Below are positions 1 to 11,100 of a stretch of DNA of 49,296 nucleotides, piece by piece. Within the stretch, counting starts at the first letter, position 1; every line of letters starts with the position of its first letter. The notes under the pieces were generated by a model, which was not told the DNA's origin, made no database searches, and worked only from the letters and a program-made list of their open reading frames with translations. Position numbers and translations under genes: made by a program. Origin of the DNA: Gamarada debralockiae (lineage: Eukaryota; Ascomycota; Leotiomycetes; Helotiales; Hyphodiscaceae); NCBI GenBank assembly GCA_002803225.1, contig NXFV01001094.1, positions 1 through 49,296 on the forward strand. The letters are read 5' to 3'.

Positions 1-2034
1 AGCACTCTTTTGTATTGACCCATATTTCCAGATGAACTAGCACCATTATGGCTAGCTCTCTTTTAGACACTGTATTCGCTTACTTCCCTGCTCGGTGTCA
101 CACGTCAAATATAAACTACTGCCTGAGGATTCAGTAATATCTGCGGCTCTGTTGTATCACGTGAGACTTATGAACTTCTGCCTAAGGATTCAAGGTTCTA
201 GCACGTGCCAACAGCTCGCTGACCATTCGGCTGATGAAGAGCAGATTCTGGCTCCTTTGTGCTTTTCCCAAGGACTTGTCTCAATCTTTGGTGTCGGCGC
301 TGGAGTCGCGATGTGGTGTTTGGTTGGTGGTTGTTTGATTTCGTGTCGTGCACAGCGACGACCAACCAAAGAGTCCCAACATCAACGCCCGGACTCAAAA
401 CCTAATATGGAGGGAGAAAGGAACGTACGGTGAATAAAACATCATGCGTCGATTTCCTCATCTCAATACTCCTTTCCACGCCCCCCACCCACTTCAAGTC
501 GAGCTCTCCCAACCCGCCTTTCGTGTCATCACATTCTCCGCACCAAAGTGGCCTACAAGGTCGAGTATTGCAAGGTCCAGTGCTCGCGCAGGAGCCGGTG
601 TCACTCCAATGCAGACTCGCTATGAAGATCCGCTGCTTGTCCTCATCCTTCCTCGGTGTGTCCAGCATTCTCGAGTGCTCGAACTCGTATTAAAGTACAA
701 CAACGCAACAAAATCAACGAATGTTACGGCACATAGACAGTGAGTGATAGGTCTGCGCATATTGGAGGAAGATTCATGATCAGTGAGAGGGCGAAAATCT
801 GAAGTACGTGCATATGGAGATTGAAAGCTCCTTGGCGTATTGCTGGCGGAATAGTCCTTGCAATTGAGGGCATAAATCTTGGGGTGGAAATAAAAACAGA
901 CAATTCGCTGTGGTGGAATTGATATTTGGCTCGCTTTTATCGCTCCGGGCTTTGCTGTGATAGGAATAGCGGGGAATCGTAAGCGCTCACATCTGCCTCG
1001 AAAGACCGACCTCTCCCAATCAAAATAGCAATATGGTACAACCACTTCGTCGCCACCAGTGGTCACTCGAGTCTATAATACACAACGAGTCAATCCATAA
1101 CCAAATTAATGGCACATCAAGCTGGAACGTCCACGGCAGATCCCCCAAGGGAATAGTATAAGGAAGCAGAAGTTGTAGCCATCGCCTTCCTCGTCTTGGC
1201 ACTCGGTTCTCCCAACCGGTGACTCAACTCAACGCCATGTACCTTCGATCTTCCATCTCATGCTCTTCGTGACGATAAGAGAAGTCAAAGACCCAACGTC
1301 GATGAGGCAAGAACGCATGAACGAAGAAGACTCGGGCAAGCCTCGACAAGATTCATGTTAGTGGACAAGGATCTCAGCCAGGCCTTTGGTTCTTGATGAA
1401 ACTCGTCCAGGAATTTCTTGATACGAGCGTATTCATCGCCCAGATAGCTGTTGTTCTGCGCTGCTTCTCCTGGTTCTGGGTCTGCTTTCTTCTGCCGCCT
1501 TCTTCCCGTTTTCATTTTCAGGACTGTGTTCAAAGAATGAAGAAGTCTCATTTTCAAATGGAGAACTGATTCTGGGGCTAGAAACGAGAAGGAAGAATAA
1601 AATTCCTGCAAAGTGGGAACCAAAGGCTGAAAAGAAGTGAGGCTGAGTTGCGTCATATCAGGTGGCAGCTCTAAGCCCCAACCCCGCTTTGCGAGGCCTT
1701 GTGTGTAACCTCGTCATTAGCCTATCTATCTGCATAGGAAGTTGGAGTTTCTGGGGTCACAAGGGACTTAAATGTGCATGAAGTGCGAAAAAGCCCAAGA
1801 CTTGGAGTCGTAGTAAATGAAGGATCTGTACTCCAAAGCAAGATGTTAACGCCGAGGTAGGTGGTCACACCCTACATCCCAGAAGACTCGTTAGTAAGAC
1901 TTGTATTTATTCCTCGCTATATCCCCAATGCCTCTGTCCACTCTGGATCGGTAGTCCCAGCCGACTTATACATGACGGCGTACCAAAGCACAGAAGCAAC
2001 TAGGTTGGCAAAGAAAAAGGCAGAACCGCAGCCA
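1..2034. other. No recognisable gene
   Basis: Short open frames occur on both strands, but none shows a family motif, a convincing codon pattern or a joinable exon set. A weak candidate at 1285-1656 is listed separately. No repeat, tRNA or TE signature was seen. Confidence 0.5.
1285..1656 (-). CDS. Possible small hypothetical protein
   Basis: An ATG-initiated frame of 123 codons. It has a basic patch (KTGRRRQKK) around residues 50-58 followed by a possibly helical stretch (RIKKFLDEFHQEPKAW). I recognise no family and see no signal peptide or membrane segment. It stands alone in a gene-poor stretch upstream of the SDR gene that ends at 2035. It could be chance, a fragment of a longer spliced gene or a real small ORF. 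Support is only the ATG, the open length and a protein-like composition. Confidence 0.2.
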   Translation of the reverse strand: MTQLSLTSFQPLVPTLQEFYSSFSFLAPESVLHLKMRLLHSLNTVLKMKTGRRRQKKADPEPGEAAQNNSYLGDEYARIKKFLDEFHQEPKAWLRSLSTNMNLVEACPSLLRSCVLASSTLGL

Positions 2035-2948
2035 TTACCACGGAGCATTAGACCCATCATACTGGTTCCTCCCCTCAGCCTTCTCCCACCCCTTGATTCG
2101 GATTTTCATGAACTGCCCATTCTGTTCCTTCCCCGCACCCATAATCTTCTCCAGCGAAGCCTTAGCGCCTTGCTCAACAGACAAATCCGCCGCCTCACCA
2201 CCCAGATCGGTGCGGAGCCACTAAACACCAATTTCAGTAGTCTGTGTTGTGAAGAGGGAAAGTGAGTACATACGCCTGGGCCGAGTGCAAAGAATGTGAA
2301 GCCTTCTTTCTCGTAATCGAGGGCGTACTGGACGGTCAGGGAGTTCAGAGCTGCTTTAGTGACCTTGTAGGCTGGGGCTGGGAGCAGATGGACGAGGCGA
2401 GCTAGTGCGATGGAGCCCACGGTGCTTGAGCTTGGTCTTGTTAGACCTGAGAAGGGGTTTAGGGGTGGAATATCGTCTTACATGTTGGCGACTTTCTTCA
2501 GAGTGCCCTTCTGTAGGAGTGGGATGAATGCTCTAGTCACCCAGTGGACGCCAAGGACATTGACTGTGAAGCTTTCTGTGAGATTATCCCTGAGTACTTG
2601 AGCTGATCTGCTGAATATGTTTGGGTAAATGAAGGCTCACATTGTATTTACTCCCTTGGGAGAGTATTGCATTATTCCGGCATTGTTGATCAAGACATCT
2701 AGTCCCTTGCCGTCCAAGTTGGCTTCCACTTCCACCGCTGCTTCCTTTATAGATGCTTCATTGGTGACATCGAGTCTAATAACAACAACTCGGCCAAATG
2801 ACGTTTTGGCGAGCTCCTCTAGTCTGGGGGCATCTCCTCGTGCCGATGCAAAGACTTTGCTGACCTCTGAGGCGGGGAGGGAAGCAAGTTGGCGAGCCAG
2901 TTCTAGTCCGAGGCCTCTGGAGGCGCCAGTGATGAGATATGAAGCCAT
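2035..2948 (-). CDS. Short-chain dehydrogenase/reductase, C-factor (CsgA)-like
   Basis: NAD(P)-dependent oxidoreductase of the classical SDR fold; substrate unknown. Four exons (2948-2641, 2589-2482, 2424-2274, 2220-2035) give 250 residues in frame. The introns are GT-AG and short. Visible motifs: cofactor loop TGASRGLG at residues 7-14, NNAG at 88-91, and a catalytic Ser143 / Tyr158-x3-Lys162 arrangement. The C-terminal part (WLRTDLGGEAADLSVEQGA) matches the substrate-loop region of fungal C-factor-like SDRs, and the length is normal for them. ATG 2948 begins directly with the cofactor-binding strand (MASYLITGAS). It lies next to other dehydrogenases but has its own transcription unit. The family is confident; the function is not assignable from sequence. 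Confidence 0.9.
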
Positions 2949-3793
2949 TGTGATACTCTGAATGATGATGTTGTAAAGAATTTGAGTTGGTCTGAGGGGT
3001 GGGGGACTCTGAAGAATACGGGAAATACTCTGAATAGATATATATACGGGAAACAAGTTGGAAAGATACTAGGTATTTGAAGACAACTGAGGCTGGTTAA
3101 TAGTCGAATCAAAATCCTTGCGCGCTGTTTGATGACCAATCGTCTTGGCTTAACACCGAAGATTGATTTGTTATCCCTTTTGTAGGTAATCGGAGGTTCG
3201 GATGAGTACCGGCCGATGCTAGGTATATATCAGGTAATACGAAGTTGTTGGTTGGAATTGCCTAATCAGGTATAGCCTGTATTTTCCCCTCTTTTGTGAT
3301 ATAAGGGAGCTCTTCCCCTCCGTGTATTTCAGCTCCTTAGATATCAGCTAGGTCCTATAAATGCCACTATATTTCGCCCAAATACAGCTCCAACTGACAG
3401 AAGTCATGTACCAGCCGATGCTAGTATAGTTACCAGGTAATGCCCGATGACAGGAGACTATATAAGTAGTAAGTACAGAGTAAGCGAGTATCAAGTACAC
3501 GCCTGCCTTATCCCATGGGCAGTAAGGTGCCAGCTCCGCTTGATGTATAATAAGTGCTCCTGCACAACTTGATTTCGAGCATAGCGGACCAAGTCCAACA
3601 AGGAGGGCATGTGGAGAATTTGCAGCGCATCAACGTTAGAAGTTCGACTTCGACATAAGAATAAGGTACTGCACGGATGTTTAGGCACAAAGCTAGGGAA
3701 ACTACCCGCCGTTTGCAAGGGATGAGATGCTCCAAAGGCAATTATAATATTTGTTCTTTTCATCTCTTGAAATAGAATGACAGCTCTCTCCGT
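2949..3793. other. Intergenic spacer with a short dispersed direct repeat
   Basis: This separates the SDR start from the end of the polyol dehydrogenase. The words GTACCGGCCGATGCTAG (about 3207-3223) and GTACCAGCCGATGCTAG (about 3408-3424) occur about 200 bp apart, each followed by a CAGGTAAT-like tail, so a roughly 30-bp unit is duplicated in direct orientation. Short reading frames at 3491-3763 show no recognisable product. Confidence 0.45.
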
Positions 3794-5103
3794 CTACGGG
3801 TTTCCAGTCTCAACAACTACTTTTAAAACAAGCTTTTCATCATCATCCTTCACTCTACCAGCCATAGCAAACGCATTTGGAATATTCTCAAACCCTGAAT
3901 ATCGCTGCGTGATCAACTTCGAGAGGTCAGGAAGTAAGGGGTTACCACTCGACACAATCCTGATTGCTTCTTCGTACGTGTTTGCGTATCTGAAGACACC
4001 CACGAGGTCAACCTCCCTGAGAGCAGCTGCTGAGATGGGCAGGGTTTGGATGGGACTGCCCATTCCAATCAACATGATTCTTCCACCCGGTCTCGTCGAC
4101 TGTCTCAATTAGCTCCATTCTTCTATTCCGCAAGAATTCAAACTTACATATATAGCGGCCTGCAAACAACTCTCCACGCCCGTACACTCAAATACAGCAT
4201 CCACCTCTCCCACCACACTCGCACTCTTCACCATCTCCGCCACCTCCTTCGCAAAGCTCAACTTCTCCTGAATCTCTGTATACCTCTTCATCGGCACCAC
4301 AATCTTAGCATCCGCAAATTTGTTCTGAATAGCGAAATCGACGCGATCGGCTTGGATATCTGCGATCACGACGGTTTTGGCACCGGAATACTTGCACATT
4401 GCCGCGCATAGAAGTCCGACTGCGCCGGCGCCGAAGATGAGGACAGTGCTGCCGGTCTTGAGGGCTGCGCGGCGTGAAGCGTGGATGGCTACGCTGAGGG
4501 GCTCGAGGATTGCTCCTAGGTCTTGGGAGACACTTTGTGGGAGTCTAGGTGGGTCAACAACGGCTGAATATTTGATTTAGAAATTCTTACTTATGACAGT
4601 AAACAGCAGGGTGATTAATCCTCTCCTGAAGCGTCCCTTGAAAGTGGGGAAACGACTTCGCTGAACTCCTGAACCTCAAAGCTTTGCAAATATTATACCG
4701 TCCTTCCTTACACAGCTCACATTCAAGACATGGCAAGCCAACCTCAAGAGCGACTCTGTCGCCGACGTTGAGATTGGTAACGTCTGAGCCGACTGCAGTG
4801 ACGACCCCAGAAGACTCGTGACCTAAAGTCAGAGGTTCTTGGACGATTATGTCTCCATTGCGGTAGTGGTTGTAGTAATGGAGATCTGAACCGCAGAGAC
4901 CTGTTGCTTGGACTGCAACCTGGACTTCTGATGGTTCTGGGGGCCCAAGCTGGCGGGTTTCCTGCAATTATCAATATCTTTTCCCCTTCATATCAAAGAT
5001 GTTGAACTCTTGAACTTACTACTTTTAACTCCTTCACTCCATGCAGAACAGAAGCTTTGACTTCTGAGCTGCTATTCGCGATTGCTGGATTCTCGACTGC
5101 CAT
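3794..5103 (-). CDS. Zinc-dependent polyol (sorbitol/xylitol/arabinitol) dehydrogenase
   Basis: Medium-chain dehydrogenase that would oxidise a sugar alcohol to a ketose with NAD(P)+, in the cytosol. Four exons (5103-5020, 4961-4591, 4544-4148, 4099-3794) yield 385 residues, the usual length. Catalytic zinc ligands Cys51 (GLCGSD), His76 and Glu77 (GHE) are present, as are the four structural-zinc cysteines 106, 109, 112 and 120 (PCLECELCKEGRYNIC). The nucleotide-binding loop is GAGAVG at 190-195. An INHPAVYCHK segment resembles the L-arabinitol/sorbitol dehydrogenase branch. The ATG at 5103 faces the KduD-like gene starting at 5382, and the shared promoter carries two CreA-type sites, consistent with carbon repression. 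Exact substrate preference cannot be read from sequence. Confidence 0.93.
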
Positions 5104-5381
5104 TTTGCTTCAAAATTGGAGATTTAGATTCAATGCTGCCGTCTATTTGTCTAATAGAAATTCTTTTGCTCTGGCGACTTCGGTTTATGACGGCGAAGGC
5201 GGTAATACAAACACGTCGATAAGTGGGTGACTACCCCGCCGACCCCGCCAAAACAGGCAATTTCCTCCCGCTGAAACGGCGGCCCGCAAATCGGAGCCAT
5301 GTCACGATAACCGTTCATGCAAACCACCTCATAAACACCATCATTTTTAATTCTTCCGATATACGAGAATCAATTGCAACC
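5104..5381. promoter_or_regulatory. Bidirectional promoter with paired CreA-type sites
   Basis: A 278-bp spacer between divergent ATGs. CCCCGC occurs at 5234-5239 and 5243-5248. Read on the minus strand this is GCGGGG, which fits the SYGGRG consensus of the carbon catabolite repressor CreA/Cre1. Two sites 9 bp apart in the same orientation are the kind of arrangement known to matter for CreA. Binding is inferred from the motif only. Confidence 0.45.
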
Positions 5382-6291
5382 ATGGCGACAGCAACAGCAA
5401 AAATGTTCTCTCTAGCAGGCCAAACAGCACTGGTGACAGGCGGAACGAGAGGAATTGGCCAAGCAGCAGCAATTGCTTTGGCTGAAGCGGGGGCAGATAT
5501 TATTCTGATACAGGTGTACCTCTCCCGCTATAATTCCTTCGAATCAATGAATGAAGGCTAATTGAAATATTCAGCGCGATCGCTCACAAACCACAACCCT
5601 AAAAGCAATCGAAGCAGTCGGCAGAAAAGTGATCGTGTATACGGCGGACCTAGCATCGCAGGAGGAAGTCGCTGCTCTCACGCCAGCGATTCTGAAGGAT
5701 GGGCATAAAATCCATATCTTGGTCAATTGTGCGGGGATTCAGAGACGACATCCGAGTTCGCAATTTCCGGATAATGATTGGAATGAGGTGCGTACTTTTC
5801 GGTTCATAAAGTTGGGATGAGAGCAATGCTGATTTATGGCAAAGGTCATCCAAGTAAACCTCACAACAGTCTTCACACTCTGTCGCGACGTCGGCGCACA
5901 CATGCTTACCCTCGAACCCTCGCCCTCCACCGGCCGACGCGGCAGCGTTATCAACTTCGCATCCCTTCTTTCCTTTCAAGGCGGTCTCACAGTGCCTGCA
6001 TATGCGGCATCGAAAGGTGCTGTTGCACAACTCACCAAAGCCCTATCGAACGAATGGACGAGCAAGGGAATTACGGTCAATGCGATTGCGCCGGGATATA
6101 TTGAGACGGATATGAATACTGCGTTGTTGGCGAATGAGGAGAGATTGAAGAGTATTAGTGAGAGGATACCGGCTGGCAGGTGGGGTGTCCCGGAGGATTT
6201 CAAGGGGAGTGTGGTTTTCTTGGCGGGGAAGGCAAGTGCGTATGTTAGTGGGCATGTGTTGGTTGTTGATGGTGGGTGGATGGGGAGATAA
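5382..6291 (+). CDS. SDR family oxidoreductase, 2-deoxy-D-gluconate 3-dehydrogenase (KduD)-like
   Basis: Probable NAD(P)-dependent sugar-acid or 3-oxoacyl-type reductase. Three exons (5382-5513, 5575-5787, 5845-6291), joined through GT-AG introns of 61 and 57 nt, give 263 residues. Motifs: TGGTRGIG at 19-26; NCAG at 95-98 in place of the usual NNAG/NSAG; Ser155, Tyr168 and Lys172 as catalytic residues; and a typical [13 protein letters not shown] cofactor segment and VDGGW end. The start at 5382 sits in CAACCATGG, a good eukaryotic context; upstream in-frame ATGs lie in the promoter. KduD-like is the best match I recognise, but fungal SDRs of this type act on many substrates. The shared promoter with the polyol dehydrogenase supports a sugar-catabolic role. 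Confidence 0.92.
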
Positions 6292-7886
6292 GTCCTACAC
6301 GTATGTTTTAGCATCTGTGAAAGATGGATTAATAGAACGATTAGAAGCCATCACGAGGCTAGCAAATATTGCATTCGAAGGATACGATGCCCTTTCAAAG
6401 AGATTATCCACTTCAAAATGGTAGCTGTATCTCCCAGCCCTCTTCTCAAAATAGACAAGCAACAAGCACTCGGCTTTGATATTTGTGCATTCTACAAGGT
6501 GTTCCAGGAAAAGTTTCCTATAAAAGGAGTCAGGACATATGTAGCCTCGTTGAGCGAGACACTGCCAGGGAATAAAGTCTCAGAAGCCAGTCTGTCCCGA
6601 CCAGTACTAACTCTCCTCGCCCTACAGCACTTCGACGCAGTTCTTACTTTCCCGAGCCCCTGTGCATCCACAAGAGATCTTCTCTATAATTCTCCCCAAA
6701 GATGCCACAGTCATCGACCTCTTTTGCAGAGACTTGGGGTGCGGAGTATGATCAAGACATTGTCCGTGCCGACATAACTTTCGTTGTCGCTGGTTTTCTA
6801 TCGGTGTCGTCGCTGTCGAACCAGCTGAAAGCCATCGAGTGCTTCGTGGATCTAATGATAGGACAGCAGGAGGACGTTTGTGGTAGAGTGGTGAAGTCCC
6901 AGCCGTACGATTTCCTTTCGTCAATAGTTGTCTCCGAGCCAGTCACGTTGGCTGAACTTCTTGTCATGCTCTGCAGTTCTCGAGTAATCCGTGATCTAGG
7001 GAGCTTTTAACGCGAATATCCAAAGGGACTTCTTAGAAGCAATGACGCAATCTCCAACATCCTTCGCGCGGAGGCTGCACAGTGCACAATCTATGAAACT
7101 GAATCGCACATCTGCTAAAAAGTTCAAAGCAGAAAGTCTTTGCTCTTCTCCAAGAGCGTTCTCTATTTCTGTCATGGGGCCAGAAAGGGGCAATATAGGT
7201 GACATGAGATCTTCTCGGAGGCAACCCGAGTCAACGAATAGACGGATATGGAGGCATTATTCGTCCCTATATTTGAGGGCCTATACATACGAATATGCAC
7301 TATTGGCGATCGAGCTGTCGTTAGCGCTTGGTTTATTATCAACAGCTCTTTGTGTTGGTGTCGCTGTTGCAGTTCCGTTTGTCTTCTAACATGGACCATC
7401 TCACGCTCAATGACGACACTAGTCCTGCCTAAGAGAGCAGGAGGTAGCGATCTGGCTCCATTTTTCGAAGTAATAGCCTTCGTTATGATTGGGATTGTCG
7501 AATCAGACGATATTGTATGGTAAAAACATGTATGTATTGATATCTCTAAGGAAGGAAAATTGGAGGGTTGCCAGAACCCAAGATATGTGTACACAACCGT
7601 TGCCATAGCAACCAGCGCATCTGACAGGAATAGTATGCGTTTTCTGCGATATCGTAGAAGATTCGACGGTGAAATTTCTCCTGCTTTTTCTATGGTACTC
7701 TAAAAATGGAAGACAAATCATAAGATCACATTTGCATGCACCTTGATCTCGCTCATCCCACTCAGGCTATTCGACACTCCCCCCATCTACCTCCACAGTC
7801 CTGATTCTCTTCTATAAGGCTTGAAAACTATAAATTTGTATCTCCCCCCAGAGAGAGCATTCGAGGTGGTAGATTGAGAAAAGGAT
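6292..7886. other. Gene-poor spacer, possible old coding debris
   Basis: Several medium frames overlap on both strands (for example plus 6418-6777 and 6702-7010, minus 6996-7205). On the minus strand roughly 80-codon stretches near 6300-6540 and 6996-7205 have protein-like composition but are separated by stops and shifted frames. I recognise no family. This is either decayed coding sequence or chance. Confidence 0.35.
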
Positions 7887-7987
7887 CTACTGCTGTAATT
7901 GCTGCAGCTTGACTATAGCCTCATGCCCTCCCCCGGCGGCATACAATAGCGGCGTCCTACCATCCTTATCCTTTGAGTCAAGGCTCC
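7887..7987 (-). pseudogene. Detached terminal ankyrin unit of the neighbouring NLR
   Basis: Minus-strand translation reads [19 protein letters not shown] and then EAIVKLQQLQQ-stop, a clear ankyrin unit of the same type as those in the NLR gene that ends at 8101. It is cut off from that gene by the 143-bp insertion at 7988-8130 and sits in a different frame, so it is not translated with it. It probably encoded the original C-terminus. Confidence 0.75.
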
Positions 7988-8130
7988 GTGTTGGAACGTG
8001 ACATCTGAGTCATAACCCCTTGGCCCTGTTGCCTAGGGTATGAGTCACTACGCTGTATATAGAGCCCTTGGATAACTACTCTCCAAATGTCAAGCTGCTT
8101 TCACATTCTACAATTATAACCTCGCAACAC
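7988..8130. mobile_element. Small inverted-repeat insertion (MITE-like) in the ankyrin array
   Basis: This 143-bp segment starts GTGTTG and ends CAACAC (6-bp perfect terminal inverted repeat, weak similarity beyond) and is flanked on both sides by TCC, a possible 3-bp target duplication. It splits an ankyrin unit: the NLR frame runs into it and stops at 8101, and the rest of the unit resumes at 7987. The short inverted repeat makes the family unassignable. Deletion/replacement debris is an alternative. Confidence 0.5.
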
Positions 8131-11100
8131 TCCGCCCTTCTCCAGCAGCAGCTCCACTATAGCCTTATGTCCTCTCTTAGCGGCATACAATAGCGGCGTC
8201 CGACCATTCTTCTCCTTCGAGTTGATAGCGGCGCCCTTCTCGAGCAGCAGCTTCACTATATCCTTATGCCCTCTACCGGCGGCATATAATAGCGGCGTCT
8301 TACCATCCTTATCCTTTGAGTTAGGCTCAACGCCCTTCTCCAGCAGCAGCTCCACTATAGCCTTATGTCCTCCCCTGGCGGCATTCGATAGTGGGGCCCG
8401 ACCATCCTTATCCTCTGAGTCGATAGCAGCACCTTTCTCGAGCAGCAGCTCCACTATAGTCCTATGCCCTCTCTCGGCGGCATACGATAGCAGCGTCCGA
8501 TATGAACGGAAGCCAACAGCCTTCGAGTCAGGCTCGGCGCCCTTCTCGAGCAGCAGCTTGACTATAGCCTCATGCCCTCCCCTGGCGGCATACGATAGTG
8601 GCGTCAGATCATATTTATCCTTCGAGTTGATAGCGGTGCCTTGGTTGAGCAGCAGATTAACTATAATCTCATGCCCTCTCTTAGCGGCATATGATAGCGG
8701 CGTCCGACCTGAATAGAAGCCAGTAGTCTTCGAGTCGATAGCGGCACCCTTATCAAGCAGCAGCTCTACTATAGCCTTATGCCCTCTCTCGGCGGCATAC
8801 GATAGCGGTGTCCGACCATCCTCATCCTCTGAGTCGATAGCAGCTCCTTTCTCAAGCAGCAGCTCCACTATAGCCTTATACCCTCTCTCGGCGGCATACC
8901 ATAGCGGCGTGCGACTGTAGCTATCCTTTAAGCCCAGATTCTGCTCATTGCTAAGGAGCGTATTAGTTGCGCTCTGAAATCCGAAGTATGCCGCCAAGTG
9001 CAGTCCTGTCATCTGTTGTGGAACTGCTTGGCTATACTCTGAATGTCTCGACCACAGCTTAACGGCCATTAATGCTTGACTCGACGCCTCTACCTGTCTT
9101 TGAGATTTTAGAAAGACCATGACGTTCCGGCATAGAGCCAAATCCTCGCGAGCATGATACCCCCAATTGTGTGCGGCGTAGTCGTAGAGCTGATTTGACT
9201 TCAGCCGCTCCTCAAACTCATCGTCCGTTCGGCAGAATCCGCTTTCGAAGATAGTGAATGAGAGGTAGGTAACGCAGGTTGTAGTGATCTCAGTCTCCGC
9301 GTTCGGGAACCAATTCTTCTGCGTTCGCTCGAAGTATTCCTGTGTTGTGTAGTGTACTAGCCGGATGATATTGCTTTCTTCGTCGACCGTGACCAACCCA
9401 GCGCATACTGAAATCATATCTTCAATCTGCGGCAGATTCTCTTCGTCAAGTTCTAGTTCGCCAACTTCGACTGCAAGCGCGTACTGGAGTTCCAATGTAG
9501 TGAGTGGTCTTTTTGCGCAGGTGATCCATGACAGAACATCTTTGGCAAGCTGTTCCTGATCGATAACCTGACCTTCGATTCGTACCATTGCGTCCTTATA
9601 CGCATGATCGTATGCGTCGGAACCGGTAGGTAGTTTTGTCAGAGCAACTCGAACAGCCTTGGGGGATCTCTTCCCGATCAAGGAATCAAGATGAAGCTGT
9701 GCGAGCAAAAACATATCGAATTTAGTGCGTTCGTTAATAAGACGTGAAGAGTTACATACATGCCATCCACAGCCTTAACGATCTCAGTCTTGATCTCCTC
9801 TTGCAGATCTGGATTATGTCTAATAAAGGATGGCAGGTGCGATATATGGCCGTCAATATATCTCCGTACATCTTGTTCATTGGCACGTATTTCCAATGAT
9901 ATGCTGCCTTCAAATTTCTCCGTAATTTCCGGGATAGATCTTGAAGTCGCAAAGACATTTGCTCCACACTTGGCCTGGAGGTTGAAGATCTCTGATAGAA
10001 ACCTCGCTCGGCTGCCACCGGCTGCCTGGCACTCATCTAGTGCATCGACAATAATAAAGACTCTTGAATACATGCCAGCCACTGACTGGAGAGCTCTCGA
10101 GATTTCATCAAATGATGGTCGCGTTTGTTTTGCGTTGTGTCGGTCATAAAGATCTTTTGTACTCCCTGGCAATGAAGACTGGCTTTGAGATAGTTGCTTT
10201 AGTAGACTTGCCATTAAGTTGTCGACCTTCTGCTCCTCTTGCCGTCGGAAGTTGCAGTAGATATACGCAATGCCAGTAGTAATATCATTTTTATATCTGT
10301 TGCAAAGCTCATCGATCACGATTGACGTAAAGATTGTTTTTCCTACGCCAGGAATGCCTGGACAGAACAATGTCTGCTTGCTGGTGTCGAGCCATGTCTG
10401 AAACTTTTCTGAGCTTAATAGCCATTGGCAAGTTCCCAGTTGTCGCTTGCTGATGTAGTCGTTCTGTTGGGGAGCATATTCGGCTGGAGAGATCCACTTA
10501 AGAATGGCCTCGTGCTCTTGATTATGCTGCACGTAGAGAAGTTTGTTAACGCCTTCTTGGACGTCTGTCATGAATCAAAAAATTAAATTTCTGTCAGTAG
10601 ATTATTGAGTCCCTTAGACTAACCAGAAAGAATATCGCCAATCCTCTTCTCAGCCTTGACCTTGTTCGGATGAATTCGACAGAGAAGGTCTTTCGCGTAT
10701 GCAGCTGCTGCCATTGCTGCAAACCCTTGCCACTCCTTGTTTTTATGGGAGTCCGAATAGTCGCATACACCGCGAATAACCAGACAGGGAAAATGGTTCA
10801 TCAGCCCTGCCGCTTCCATTTCAAAACACAAGACATCCTTTTCTGCTGCAAGTCTATCCCGAACTGAGGCGTCCTTCATCAACTGATTTGCCGAAGCAAT
10901 CAGGCCATAGTGAATTGCCGGATTATCCTCATCTTTGGTCCGCTTGGGTCGCAATATCAACTTTGATGGATCGTTACCACAGACTTCCGCACAGTTTGCT
11001 TTGTCCTTTAGAGGATGGGTAATTTCGTCTTTTAGAGGATAGGTGACGCTGGTTTGATATAACCTGTCGCTTCTTGGGTCCGGTCGCTTATACTTCTGCC

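Noticed and set aside
8222..8716. 164-codon plus-strand frame
   Set aside because: It is the antisense image of the ankyrin repeats; its apparent repetitiveness comes from them.
8131..9015. Regular ~99-bp repeats considered as a CRISPR-like array
   Set aside because: The repeats are coding, contiguous and translate into ankyrin units; the genome is eukaryotic.
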